Shown: positions 26,323 through 36,184, counted from the stretch's first letter. The stretch is DNA of 64,000 nt from Hathewaya limosa (GCF_030815255.1 NZ_JAUSWN010000012.1:43878-107877), one strand, 5' to 3'. Notes: generated by a model not told the origin, from the letters alone. Program-made: numbers and translations.

Positions 26323-27138
26323 ATGAAGCCTACGAATTATGAAGATTTAATAATGAAAAGAGCAATGGATCTTTTTGCGGAGGAAGGACTAAAATTCTTT
26401 GGTATAAACAAAAAAGTTAAGGAACTTGGACCGACAGAGTTAGTAGTTTTAGAAACTAAAAATATGTTTATGGACTATACTTTCCTAATGGAAGATGATA
26501 CTTTTATACATTTTGAGTTTCAAACAACTAATAAAGGAAAAATAGATTTAAGAAGATTTAGAGCCTATGAAGCATTATTAAGCCATCAAACAGGAAAAGA
26601 TGTAGTTACATATATTGTTTATTCAGGTAACATAAAAAATCCAGGAAATACTTTAGAAACTGGAATAAGTGAATTTAAGGTTAATACAATATCTATGGCT
26701 AGTAAAGATGGAGATAAAATATATAATGATATTGTAGAAAAAATAAAATCTGGAAAAGAAATTACAAAAGAAGATGTAATATCTTTAACATTTACGCCTA
26801 TTATGGGTGGAAATATAAGTAAAGTAGATAAAATACTTAATGTTATAGATATAGTAAAGGATGTAAATGAAGATTATAAGTATGACGTGGAATCAATACT
26901 ATATGCTTTTGCAAATAAATTTTTAAGTGGAAAAGATCTGGAAAAAGTAAAGGAGGAATTAAGAATGACTGAACTTGGTAAAAGTTTAATACAAGAAGGA
27001 ATAGAAAAAGGAATAAAGAAAAAAACTTTAGATGTAGTTAAAAAAGCAATAAAAAAAGGTTTAGATAATGAAACGATAAAAGAATTAACAGATTTAGATA
27101 TTGAAAAAATTCAATTAATAAGAGATACAATAGAATAA
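26323..27138 (+). CDS. Rpn-type PD-(D/E)XK nuclease family protein
   Basis: A 271-residue protein of the Rpn/transposase-associated nuclease group. The PD-(D/E)XK-like core is seen as MDYTFLMEDDTFIHFEFQTT (Asp, then Glu-x-Gln as the E-x-K variant) around residues 50-70, followed by RRFRAYEALL. The C-terminal part is a basic helical tail with repeated GI..KK motifs. Members promote recombination and some are implicated in phage defence. GAAGGTGA precedes the ATG. It sits between two phage tail genes and is therefore cargo. Confidence 0.8.
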   Translation: MKPTNYEDLIMKRAMDLFAEEGLKFFGINKKVKELGPTELVVLETKNMFMDYTFLMEDDTFIHFEFQTTNKGKIDLRRFRAYEALLSHQTGKDVVTYIVYSGNIKNPGNTLETGISEFKVNTISMASKDGDKIYNDIVEKIKSGKEITKEDVISLTFTPIMGGNISKVDKILNVIDIVKDVNEDYKYDVESILYAFANKFLSGKDLEKVKEELRMTELGKSLIQEGIEKGIKKKTLDVVKKAIKKGLDNETIKELTDLDIEKIQLIRDTIE

Positions 27139-27236
27139 GTAAATACAGTTAGTAGGTTACTTATATAAGATAACGATAAATAGTAATTTATAAAACTATT
27201 TTACGAAAGAATGAATTTTTTAATGGAGGTAGCAAA

Positions 27237-27731
27237 ATGATGATACAAACTGAACGATTGGAACTTATACCCTTAACCGTTAATCAGTTGAAATTATGGA
27301 TTGAAGATATTCCTAAACTCGAAAAAGAATTAGACTGTTACTATAAGGCAGAAGAAATGAAAGGATTTTTTCTTAAAATAGTAAAGGGACAGTATGAAAT
27401 AACACGAAAAGATCCTAATAATTATCTATGGCATAGCTTTTTTTTCTTAATTCGCAAAGAGGATAGGGTTGTAGTAGGTTCAGCGGATTTTAAAGATGTT
27501 CCTAATGAAAATGGAGAAGTTGAGATTGGTTATGGTTTAGGTAAAGAGTTTGAGCACAACGGTTATATGACAGAATCGGTAAAAACAATGTGTGAGTGGG
27601 CATTAAAACAAAATGGTGTTACAAGTGTAATTGCTGAAACTGATTTAGATGGTTTTGCATCTCAAAGAATTCTTGAGAGATGCGGATTCAAAAATTACAA
27701 ACAAGAAGAAACCATATGGTGGAGATTGTAG
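27237..27731 (+). CDS. GNAT acetyltransferase, RimJ/RimL-like
   Basis: A 164-residue single-domain acetyltransferase. The N-terminus MMIQTERLELIPL and the motifs VVGSADFKDVP, GEVEIGYGLGKEFEHNGYMTES and ETDLDGFASQRILERCGFKN are typical of the RimJ/RimL group acting on protein N-termini or small amines. GGAGGT is 8 nt before the ATG. Its base composition is slightly less AT-biased than its neighbours. It lies between a phage tail remnant and Tal, so it probably arrived as cargo. Confidence 0.9.
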   Translation: MMIQTERLELIPLTVNQLKLWIEDIPKLEKELDCYYKAEEMKGFFLKIVKGQYEITRKDPNNYLWHSFFFLIRKEDRVVVGSADFKDVPNENGEVEIGYGLGKEFEHNGYMTESVKTMCEWALKQNGVTSVIAETDLDGFASQRILERCGFKNYKQEETIWWRL

Positions 27732-27882
27732 TCAGTGGATAACTCCAAATTCCAATTTATAGGTTTATTAGCATAATAAGTTATATGTAATATTTTGGCA
27801 TTATGATTAAATTAGCAAGGTTATATTAAATGTATAACTTTGCTTTTTTCATACCCAAATTTAAATGATTGGAGGTGATAGA

Positions 27883-29526
27883 GTGATATGCATATACGAT
27901 AAGAAAACCACAAAAGGCAATTTTGAAACTAATGGTCTTGGAGTTTTAGACGAAGTTATAAGCTGCTTTATTACAGAAGAACTTAATGGAGATTATGAGT
28001 TAGAACTTGAGTATTCAGCTAAGGGAAGAAGAGCAAAATATCTTGAAGAATGGAACATAATTAAAGCAGATGGACAGCTTTTTAGAATTTATAGAGTTGA
28101 AAAGATAAGTAAAGAAATTAAGATAATAAAGGTGTGGGCAAAGCATATCTTCTATGATCTTCTGTATTACTTTATTGAAGATAGTAGAGCTGTAAATTGC
28201 AGTATAAAAACTGCTATGGAAAAAGCTCTACCTGGAGATGTTAGTACTATATACAAAGTAGATAGCAATATTATTTTAGCTAATACCATTTACTTTGTTC
28301 AAACTAATCCTGTGGAAGCTATGTTTGGAATAATTAAAAGGTGGAAATGTGGAGAAATTAAAAGAGATAATTTTGATATAAAAATTCTAAAGAAAATAGG
28401 AAAAGATTCAGGAGTTTTAATAGCTCAAGGTAAAAATATTTTAGGAATTAAATTTAATTCTGATACAAAGGATGTTGTTACAAAGCTTTATCCAGTAGGT
28501 TACAATGGAATAAAACTTACTGAAAAATATATAAATATACCTAATTGGAATAGTGATAAATATCCACCTTTTCCTATAGTTAAAAAGATTCAATTCAAAG
28601 AAGCTGAGGATGAAGTAACCTTGAGAGCTATGGCAAAAGAAAGTATAAAAACCATAGGTCTTAGCAAAATAAATATTGAAGTAGATTTTATAGAACTTAG
28701 TAAAACTAAAGAATACGAAAATTATAAACATCTACAAAAAGTTAATGTAGGAGATAGAGTTATTGTAAGATACAAAGATTTTGATATAGATATTAAAGTT
28801 CCAGTTATAAAAATAAGGAAGGATGTACTTAGAGGATTAAACGCAAAAGTAGAACTAGGGCAACCTAAAGATAATATTTTAAATAAAATGGATACTTCTG
28901 AAATTAAAACAACTGTAGATGAACTTGGAAACAAAGTAGCAGAAACACTAACATCAATGCTTTATTATGCAAATCCAGTAGAGTTTACAGTTGGTACAAG
29001 CAAAATACAACCAGTATATTTAGGGATATCTGCAGTAGCATCAACAAATCTTTCAATGAATCTTTCATTATATTGTATAGCAAATGAAGAATGTACACTA
29101 ACAATTCAAATTCAACTAGATGGAGAAGACATCACTTTTACACCAAAGCAAAAACTTTTAAAAGGAGATAATGTTGTAGGAATACCTATAGGAATACCGC
29201 AAGTTAAATGTGGTGCTCACTATTTAGGTGTTTTTTTATGCGTTGATACAGGAAGTATGAAAATACCAAAGTTTAATTTGCAATGTATGGTGGATGGAAG
29301 AAATCTTCAGGGTGGACTAAGTTCAGAGCCACCACATGCAGAAGTTAAAGAGTATCAATCACTTGTTAATATTCGTGGTTTGTATTTTGAAAAATTACAA
29401 GTAGTAAATAAGTTTATAACTTTTAAAAAACCTATACCAGTGATATTTGGTGAAGGTATGACGTTAAATAATCATTTATTTAGTAATAAAGAAATTACAA
29501 CAAATTATAATATAAGCTTTAAATAA
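27883..29526 (+). CDS. Phage tail-associated protein (Tal / endopeptidase tail type)
   Basis: A 547-residue protein with the N-terminal signature of siphophage minor structural proteins: MICIYDKKTTKGNFETNG, then VISCFITEELNGDYELELEY. The N-terminal about 350 residues form the tail-hub domain; the C-terminal 200 residues are a beta-rich extension. The GTG at 27883 follows GGAGGTGAT; an ATG at 27865 in the same frame lies before that ribosome site and is not used. It is followed by another tail protein, holin and amidase, the usual tail-lysis order. Confidence 0.85.
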   Translation: MICIYDKKTTKGNFETNGLGVLDEVISCFITEELNGDYELELEYSAKGRRAKYLEEWNIIKADGQLFRIYRVEKISKEIKIIKVWAKHIFYDLLYYFIEDSRAVNCSIKTAMEKALPGDVSTIYKVDSNIILANTIYFVQTNPVEAMFGIIKRWKCGEIKRDNFDIKILKKIGKDSGVLIAQGKNILGIKFNSDTKDVVTKLYPVGYNGIKLTEKYINIPNWNSDKYPPFPIVKKIQFKEAEDEVTLRAMAKESIKTIGLSKINIEVDFIELSKTKEYENYKHLQKVNVGDRVIVRYKDFDIDIKVPVIKIRKDVLRGLNAKVELGQPKDNILNKMDTSEIKTTVDELGNKVAETLTSMLYYANPVEFTVGTSKIQPVYLGISAVASTNLSMNLSLYCIANEECTLTIQIQLDGEDITFTPKQKLLKGDNVVGIPIGIPQVKCGAHYLGVFLCVDTGSMKIPKFNLQCMVDGRNLQGGLSSEPPHAEVKEYQSLVNIRGLYFEKLQVVNKFITFKKPIPVIFGEGMTLNNHLFSNKEITTNYNISFK

Positions 29527-29581
29527 AAAATTCCTACCTAAGTACATGTATTAAAAGTTTTATACAGAAGGGGATGATAAT

Positions 29582-30940
29582 TTGGGTTTTAGAGAAAGTA
29601 TATCATACAGTAAAGATTTTTTAACAGGTAGAAAGATTGAAAAAGTAAAGAATAAATTAATAATGTCCGTTCAAGGAATAGCTACAGTAAAACTTTATGA
29701 CGATTTAACTGGAAAGCAAGTTTATGAGGCAAAAAGTGAAAATAGAATTACAGCAGTACTTGCAAATATAGCTTTTTTAGATGAATTTTATTACCCAATG
29801 CTTGATAATAAACAGGAGAGATTACTTGAGGATATATTTAAAACTTATCCTTTTAGGGTTTTAGCTCTAACCACAGGAGATATAGAAGAAAATCCATATG
29901 ATTATTTTACATGGGGAAGTTTAATAGGTTATGCTGATGCGTGGTACACATATAGTGGAGATTCAGAATTTAGGGGAACTATAAATAAGGGGGAATGGTC
30001 AAGAGAGAATAAAGATGGAAAAGGAATAAAACACTTTGTCTTTGATTTCCCAACTCATGCTGCTAATGGAACATTTAAAAGTATTTATTGGACAGGAGGA
30101 CAAGCGGATAGAAGTGAGGCACAAAAGCCTAGAATGAATTGTACTTATAAAAAGAGAACTATAGTGGGGGACTGTCGCTCAGCATTTTATTATAATATAT
30201 GTACAGATAAAAAAAATATTTATACTTTAGAGCCAAATAAGACTATAGTTAATGTATATGATAAATTTACTATTGAGAAGAAAAGTAATATAAATCTTAA
30301 ATGCGAAGTAAAAGCTATAGATCATGATGGAGAATATTTTTGGATACTTATAAAAGATGGTTCGTTTAAAAAGTTAGATGAGAGTTTTAATATAATAGAA
30401 AGTTATACTAAAAGTCCTAAAGTTCCAGATAATCTAGTTTATAATGTTCAATATTATGATATAGCTGTTACAGAAAGTAATTTATATATAACCTATAATG
30501 GATGTATTAATAGAAATGAAAACAGCAAAGATTATCGAAGTTGTGTAGCTATGTATGATAAGGATGGTACATTTGTTAAAAAGGTTGAAGTTTATACTGG
30601 AATTAGTAGCAGATTATTTATTACTAGAATTCCTAATAATAAGTTATATGCGATAGTTAATGATAATAGAGGAATACAGTTAAATAGTAATCTAGATATT
30701 TATGGTAGTACAAGTCTTACTTCAACGTGGTATTACAGTATAAGTTGGGATTTTGATACTCAAACTTTATTTGCTTATAATGATTATAGTAGTGGAAGTA
30801 TAGATGAATACTATATAGTTCCAGCTTCAGCGCATACGCTTCTCCCAGAATCAGTAACAAAAACGCCAGTAAATACAATGAAAATTCAATATGATTTTAC
30901 CTGTGATTATGTTAATCCATTAGACATGCCTGCTCATTAA
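29582..30940 (+). CDS. Putative phage tail/baseplate protein
   Basis: A 452-residue protein without membrane segments. The N-terminal half (MGFRESISYSKDFLTGRKIE) carries aromatic-rich regions (YDYFTWGSLIGYADAWYTY). The C-terminal half has repeated beta-propeller-like strands (KAIDHDGEYFWILIKDGSF, SNLYITYNG, NKLYAIVND). TTG start 29582 after AAGGGGATG. Its place between Tal and holin suggests a receptor-binding or baseplate accessory protein. I do not recognise the exact family. Confidence 0.65.
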   Translation: MGFRESISYSKDFLTGRKIEKVKNKLIMSVQGIATVKLYDDLTGKQVYEAKSENRITAVLANIAFLDEFYYPMLDNKQERLLEDIFKTYPFRVLALTTGDIEENPYDYFTWGSLIGYADAWYTYSGDSEFRGTINKGEWSRENKDGKGIKHFVFDFPTHAANGTFKSIYWTGGQADRSEAQKPRMNCTYKKRTIVGDCRSAFYYNICTDKKNIYTLEPNKTIVNVYDKFTIEKKSNINLKCEVKAIDHDGEYFWILIKDGSFKKLDESFNIIESYTKSPKVPDNLVYNVQYYDIAVTESNLYITYNGCINRNENSKDYRSCVAMYDKDGTFVKKVEVYTGISSRLFITRIPNNKLYAIVNDNRGIQLNSNLDIYGSTSLTSTWYYSISWDFDTQTLFAYNDYSSGSIDEYYIVPASAHTLLPESVTKTPVNTMKIQYDFTCDYVNPLDMPAH

Positions 30941-30980
30941 CTTGGGTGGGCTTTAATTATGTAACAAGGAGGTTTTGACA

Positions 30981-31388
30981 ATGAAAAATGTTATTAAAAC
31001 TATACAAATGATATTTGCATCTATAGGTGGATGGCTTGGATGGATACTTGGAGGAGCAGATGGATTTTTATATGCACTTATAGCTTTTGTTGTTATTGAT
31101 TATTTAACTGGAATTATGGCTTCAATTCTTGAACAAAAGTTATCTAGTGAAGTTGGATTTAGAGGAATATTTAAAAAAATACTTATCTTTGTTTTAGTAG
31201 GAGTAGCAAATATAATTGATTCTTATCTTATAGGCAGTGGTAACGCAATTCGTACCACTGTTATATTTTTTTATATCTCAAATGAAGGCATAAGTATTCT
31301 AGAAAATGCTACAAGAATAGGACTTCCAGTACCAGATAAATTAAAAAATATTTTAGAGCAATTAAAGGAGGAAAATAGAAATAGGTAG
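30981..31388 (+). CDS. Phage holin (phi105/Cph1-like)
   Basis: About 135 residues with three to four hydrophobic helices: MIFASIGGWLGWILG, LYALIAFVVIDYLTGIMAS and IFVLVGVANIIDSYLI. It ends KNILEQLKEENRNR, the typical charged tail of this holin family. It forms membrane pores timing the release of the amidase encoded directly downstream. ATG 30981 follows AAGGAGG by 8 nt; the in-frame TTG six bases earlier is less well placed. Its stop overlaps the amidase start region. Confidence 0.9.
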   Translation: MKNVIKTIQMIFASIGGWLGWILGGADGFLYALIAFVVIDYLTGIMASILEQKLSSEVGFRGIFKKILIFVLVGVANIIDSYLIGSGNAIRTTVIFFYISNEGISILENATRIGLPVPDKLKNILEQLKEENRNR

Positions 31389-32123
31389 ATTATGTTTTGA
31401 TTATAGACATGGAGGAGTAGATAGTGGTGCATGTTATAAAGAAAGAAAAGAAAGTAATGATGTATTAAGTGTGGGCAAGGCTGTAGCAGAAGAAGTTAGG
31501 AGACATGGGGTTACTGTTGATGAAACAAGAACTAGTGATGTTACAGTAAGTCTTAATGATAGAAGTAACTTTGGAAATAGAAATAGTTATGATTATTTTA
31601 TATCTTTTCATAGAAATGCTTTTAAACCAGAAAAAGCTAGAGGAGCTGAAACTTACACTTATTTAAGTACAAGTACAAAAGCTAAAACACTAGCTGAAAA
31701 AATACAAGCTGGACTTGTAGGTATTGGGTTTGTTAATAGGGAGTAAAGACTGCTAATTATCATGTACTAAGAGAAACTAGATGCCCAGCAGTTTTAATTG
31801 AGATGGGATTTATTGATAGTACAAATGATAATAATTTATTTGATGGAAAAAGAAATGAAATTATTATAGAAATAGCTAAAGCTATATTATTTCAGTTAGG
31901 CATAGGATATAAAGAAAATAAATCCAATGAAGCAATAGCTCTGCAAAAGCAGCAAGCCTCAATTGGACAAACTCTTTATAGGGTTATGGTAGGTTCTTAT
32001 GTGGTAAAGGAAAATGCAGAAAAACAAGTGCAGAAACTAAAGTCAGCAGGTTTTGATGCTTGTATTATGATTTTAAATAAGTACGTTCATAACTCTAAAA
32101 ACCTTGACTTCTATCAGTTTTAG
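31381..32123 (+). pseudogene. N-acetylmuramoyl-L-alanine amidase (endolysin), frameshifted and lacking a standard start
   Basis: Amidase_3-type endolysin that would cleave peptidoglycan. Zinc and catalytic residues are present: DYRHGG, KERKES, ISFHRNA and VLIEMGF. A SPOR-like peptidoglycan-binding tail (YRVMVGSYVVKENAEKQVQK) follows. Two defects are seen. The frame has no ATG, GTG or TTG at its beginning; the codon at the right distance (9 nt) from AAAGGAGG is ATA at 31381. A one-base loss at GGG (31738-31741; GGGG expected) shifts the frame after FVNR to a stop at 31744, and the downstream half resumes as VKTANYHVLRETRCP. The C-terminus after ILNK also looks replaced. Confidence 0.85.
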
Positions 32124-32167
32124 AGTGATATATAGTAGTACAAATTTGATAGAAAGGAGGAGTTACA

Positions 32168-33457
32168 GTGCGTGTAAGGATTATAGAACCTACTTTAAAA
32201 ACTGAAAAAATAAAGAAAAAAGTATGTGCTTATGCAAGAGTTTCAACTGATAGTGAAAAGCAAGAAGAATCTTTAGAAAATCAAATACAATATTATGAAA
32301 ATCTTATATCAACTAATCCAGAATATGAATTTATAGGAGTGTTTGCAGATAGAGGAATAACAGGGACTACTGAAGAACGACCGGAATTCCAAAGTATGAT
32401 GAACTTTTGTAGACAAGGAAAGATAGACTTAATTGTTACTAAATCAATATCTAGATTTGCAAGGAATACTGCTATAGTTTTGGAAACTGTAAGACAACTG
32501 AAATTACTAAACATAGAAGTGAGGTTTGAAAAAGAAAATGTAAATACTTTGTCAGGGGATGGTGAGTTAATGCTTACTGTCCTCTCTTCTTTTGCCCAAG
32601 AAGAAAGTAAAAATGTAAGTGATAACATCAAATGGAGAATGAGAAAGAAGTTTCAGCAAGGAGAAATGATTATAAATACTAAAAGATTTTTGGGGTATGA
32701 CAAGGATGAGTATGGAGATTTAGTGATAAATCCTAAAGAGGCTGAGGTAGTAAAAAGAATTTTTAATGAATACTTAAATGGAAAAGGATGTTTTACAATT
32801 GCAAAAGGACTTAGAGAAGAAGGAGTTCCTACAGTTGCCGGTGGAACATGGAGAGACAGTACTATTTTAAGAATACTAAAAAATGAGAAATACAAAGGGG
32901 ATGCATTACTTCAAAAATATTATACATCAGATCATTTAAGAAAAAAGAAAGTTAAGAATAACGGAGAAGTTGAGAGCTATTATATTGAAGATGATCATGT
33001 GCCAATAGTTTCAAGAGAAGAATGGGAAACTGTTCAAGAAGAAATTAAAAAGAGAGCAAAGAAAAAGGGGATTATTTTAGGAGATACAAAAAAGTATAAG
33101 AGAAGATATCAACTAACAGGAATGCTTTACTGCAGTAAATGTGGTTCTAGCTTAAGAAGAAGAACCTGGAATACTAAACATTCTTGCAAAAAGATAGTAT
33201 GGCAGTGTAGCAACTACGTTAAAAATGGAAAGAATGCTTGCAGGGGAACTTCAATAGATGATGAGGTTATAAGCAAGCTTAATATAAAGGAAGAAACTGT
33301 AGTAAAGGAGGAATTTAGAAATGGCAAGAAGTATTACAGTTATACCAGCAAGATCCAACAGAACCAACATAGTACAATCGGCAAAGTCACAGAAAAAGAG
33401 AATGGCTGCATATTGCAGGGTATCAACAGACCAAGTAGAACAGTTATCAAGCTATGA
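32168..33457 (+). CDS. Large serine recombinase 1
   Basis: A 429-residue site-specific recombinase. The N-terminal resolvase domain has the catalytic serine in YARVSTDSEKQEES and the Arg motif SISRFARNT. A recombinase domain (KRFLGYDKDEYG; GGTWRDSTILRILKNEKYKG) and a zinc ribbon (YCSKCGSSLRRR; WQCSNYVKNGKNACRG) follow. The long C-terminal coiled coil of classical integrases is missing. GTG start after AAAGGAGG. Its last 137 bases overlap the next recombinase in another frame. It may act together with that protein, as CcrA and CcrB do. Confidence 0.92.
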   Translation: MRVRIIEPTLKTEKIKKKVCAYARVSTDSEKQEESLENQIQYYENLISTNPEYEFIGVFADRGITGTTEERPEFQSMMNFCRQGKIDLIVTKSISRFARNTAIVLETVRQLKLLNIEVRFEKENVNTLSGDGELMLTVLSSFAQEESKNVSDNIKWRMRKKFQQGEMIINTKRFLGYDKDEYGDLVINPKEAEVVKRIFNEYLNGKGCFTIAKGLREEGVPTVAGGTWRDSTILRILKNEKYKGDALLQKYYTSDHLRKKKVKNNGEVESYYIEDDHVPIVSREEWETVQEEIKKRAKKKGIILGDTKKYKRRYQLTGMLYCSKCGSSLRRRTWNTKHSCKKIVWQCSNYVKNGKNACRGTSIDDEVISKLNIKEETVVKEEFRNGKKYYSYTSKIQQNQHSTIGKVTEKENGCILQGINRPSRTVIKL

Positions 33458-34733
33458 AGCACAGGTAAATTATTATACTAATTTTATAAATAATAGTTCC
33501 GAATATGAAATGGTAAAAGTTTATGCGGATGAAGGAATTTCAGGAACTAACACAAAAAAGAGAGAACAATTTAATGAAATGATTAGAGATTGCAAGGCAG
33601 GAAAAATAGATGTAATTATAACAAAATCAATATCAAGATTTGCCCGTAATACCTTGGATTGTTTAAATTATGTAAGAACCCTTAAGGAACTTGGCATTGG
33701 AGTCATTTTTGAAAAGGAAAATATAAATACATTAGATGCTAAAGGAGAGGTACTAATTTCCATTTTAGCAAGTTTGGCTCAAGATGAAAGTCGCTCAATT
33801 TCTGAGAATTCAACATGGGGAATAAGAAGGAGATTTGAACAAGGAAAGCTTCATATAAACCATAAAAAGTTTTTAGGATATACTAAAGATGAGGAAGGTA
33901 ATCTTATAATAGATGAAAAACAAGCCAAGATTGTAAGAAGAATTTATAAGGATTACCTTGATGGAAAAGGTACAAATAGAATAGCAAAAGAATTTGAAGA
34001 AGAAGGAATTAAAGGTTGGAATGGAAAAGCTAAATGGTATGAAAGCACTATAAGAGGAATATTAACAAATGAAAAATACAAGGGAGATGCACTACTGCAA
34101 AAAACTTACACAGTAGATTTTCTTACCAAGAAAAGGTCAGAAAACAATGGGGAAGTTCCACAGTATTATGTGGAGGAAAGTCACCCAGCAATTATAGATA
34201 AAGAAATGTGGGAGGCAGTACAACTCGAGATGGAGAGAAGAAGAATTTTTGCTAAAGAACATGATATTGTAAAAGTAGATTATGCTACAGTAACAAATCC
34301 TTTTGCAGGAAAAGTTATTTGCGGATACTGCGGCAGTGTTTTTGGAAGAAAGGTTTGGAACTCCACAAATGAATTACGCAGGAGAATTGTTTGGAGATGC
34401 AATAAAAGATATATTAAAAAAGGTAAGAAGGGCTGTAATAATAAACATATAAATGATAAGGTTTTATACCAAGCCTTCATAGATACCTTCAATGCTATGA
34501 TTGAAAATAAAGATTACTTCATGGAGAAGTGGAAGGAACATTTAAAAAGTGACAATGTTTTAGTTAGATATAAGGCAAAGCAATTCATTGATATTTTAAA
34601 AAATGCAAAACCAATAAAAGAATTTAAAGAGGATTTATTTTTTAGGATAGTGGAGAAGATGACTGTGTTTAATGGAGAGAAGATTATTGTAAGTTTGCTT
34701 GATGGGACGGAGATTGAGGTTGTAATTGAATAA
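33321..34733 (+). CDS. Large serine recombinase 2
   Basis: A 470-residue serine recombinase with the catalytic serine in YCRVSTDQVEQLSSYEAQ, the SISRFARNT motif and the recombinase domain GYTKDEEGN. The zinc ribbon is CGYCGSVFGRK with WRCNKRYIKKGKKGC, and the helical tail ends EIEVVIE. It starts inside recombinase 1 (ATG at 33321 after AAAGGAGG), an unusually long 137-bp overlap. A terminator follows. It is expected to excise or integrate the element or part of it. Confidence 0.93.
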   Translation: MARSITVIPARSNRTNIVQSAKSQKKRMAAYCRVSTDQVEQLSSYEAQVNYYTNFINNSSEYEMVKVYADEGISGTNTKKREQFNEMIRDCKAGKIDVIITKSISRFARNTLDCLNYVRTLKELGIGVIFEKENINTLDAKGEVLISILASLAQDESRSISENSTWGIRRRFEQGKLHINHKKFLGYTKDEEGNLIIDEKQAKIVRRIYKDYLDGKGTNRIAKEFEEEGIKGWNGKAKWYESTIRGILTNEKYKGDALLQKTYTVDFLTKKRSENNGEVPQYYVEESHPAIIDKEMWEAVQLEMERRRIFAKEHDIVKVDYATVTNPFAGKVICGYCGSVFGRKVWNSTNELRRRIVWRCNKRYIKKGKKGCNNKHINDKVLYQAFIDTFNAMIENKDYFMEKWKEHLKSDNVLVRYKAKQFIDILKNAKPIKEFKEDLFFRIVEKMTVFNGEKIIVSLLDGTEIEVVIE

Positions 34734-34740
34734 TGTCTAT

Positions 34741-34795
34741 AAAAATAGCCGATTAAGGTGTTAATTGCACTTTTGTTGGCTATTTCTTTATTTTG
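34741..34795 (+). terminator. Intrinsic terminator after the recombinases
   Basis: AAATAGCC (about 34745-34752) pairs with GGCTATTT (about 34777-34785), followed by CTTTATTTT. It separates the recombinase module from the defence genes. Confidence 0.65.
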
Positions 34796-34942
34796 GTAAT
34801 ACAATATTTAGAAATATGATAATGGAATATTTTATATTAGAAAAATAAGATATATAATATTATTTATTACTTAAAGATATTATAAAACATTTATATGTTT
34901 AAAGAATAATTTGTATGAATTATGATATTGGAGGAGATAACT

Positions 34943-36184
34943 ATGGCAAAGAAAAAAAAAGAAAGACGCGTTGATTTTAGTCAAGATGAAATGGTAAAAA
35001 AGTCTAGAATGGAGAGCAGAACTAAATTTATAGATACATTTAAAAGAATATGTGAAATGTATGATATTAATCCATTAGATTTTAAGGTGGATGAAACAAA
35101 AGAAAAAAGCGGATTTTTTTTCACACCTGAATGTTCTGAACTATTAGCATCATTAATAAGACATCATGCAGATAATCCATTAGCTAGGAAAAACCCAGAT
35201 AAAAGCAAAATAACTGCTACAGCAGTTGGAATGTATAACAATTTGATGATTAAAGACATTGATACTGAACTGAATGATATATTCCGTAAGTTAGTATATA
35301 CAATGCCAGCGCATATGGTTTCACAAGAGATAGCTAATTGGACCAAACCTTTAGTAAGGCAGCTTACCTATTTTTTAATTAATATTACTACATTGGGAAA
35401 TGAAAATGTAGGGGCAGCACTAAGGGTATTCACTAAAAAACTTGATGAAATGAATTATAATTTATTTAGAGGCAATTATGCTGTTCAAATGGCTAGAGAT
35501 ATAAATTCAGAGCAATTTCAAGAAGATGATGATGAGCGTCTTGAAATTAATAAACTTTTGGATAAACAAAATTTAAGCATAGATAAACTGATTGCAAATA
35601 TGATTAAATGGTTTGATGTGTATGCAAAAGATATTAGGGATAAAGGTTTTCCAGATTTAGTAGATTTTCTTAGAGAGCAAAATAGCATGTATGGACTCAT
35701 AGGAATAGAGAAGACATTAACAAATGCAGATGGAAAAGAATTGTTTAAAGACATAAAAAATCCATCAGATGAAGAGCTAAGAGCAGCTTATTATTCATTG
35801 ATGATTGAACCTTGTCTAGATGAGGGGAGATTAAAAAATAATGAATTTGTGATGAATCATTATAGAGAAAAAGTAGCAGAATGGAAACCAATAACTGATA
35901 AAATATTAGCTAGTGAGTTTAGAGAGCCAAGTGAACTGACAATTGAAAAAAAGAAAGAGATTCTCAAGCAAAATATACAAATAATTAAGAGTGATCTTGC
36001 AGCACATGAAGAAGAATTAGAAAGGTTAGAACTGTTGGATGAGGATGAGCCTAAAAATGAATTTTTAGAAAAACTTCAGAAAGATTATATTGAATATTGC
36101 AAAGAATCAGACAAGGAATATAAAGATTTATATAATATTGTAGATATCTTTGTTGGGCAGGCATTAAATGAGTTTATAAAATAA
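34943..36184 (+). CDS. Unrecognised protein (413 aa) at the start of the defence cargo
   Basis: I do not recognise this protein. It starts MAKKKKERRVDFSQDEM at ATG 34943, with GGAGGAG 8 nt before it; an in-frame ATG at 34922 precedes that site. It is soluble and mostly helical, with a very basic N-terminus and a long coiled coil near residues 325-375 (KKKEILKQNIQIIKSDLAAH). No catalytic motif is visible. It is a single gene followed by a 110-aa gene. Its position beside the GHKL cassette suggests a defence or regulatory role, by context only. Confidence 0.65.
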   Translation: MAKKKKERRVDFSQDEMVKKSRMESRTKFIDTFKRICEMYDINPLDFKVDETKEKSGFFFTPECSELLASLIRHHADNPLARKNPDKSKITATAVGMYNNLMIKDIDTELNDIFRKLVYTMPAHMVSQEIANWTKPLVRQLTYFLINITTLGNENVGAALRVFTKKLDEMNYNLFRGNYAVQMARDINSEQFQEDDDERLEINKLLDKQNLSIDKLIANMIKWFDVYAKDIRDKGFPDLVDFLREQNSMYGLIGIEKTLTNADGKELFKDIKNPSDEELRAAYYSLMIEPCLDEGRLKNNEFVMNHYREKVAEWKPITDKILASEFREPSELTIEKKKEILKQNIQIIKSDLAAHEEELERLELLDEDEPKNEFLEKLQKDYIEYCKESDKEYKDLYNIVDIFVGQALNEFIK

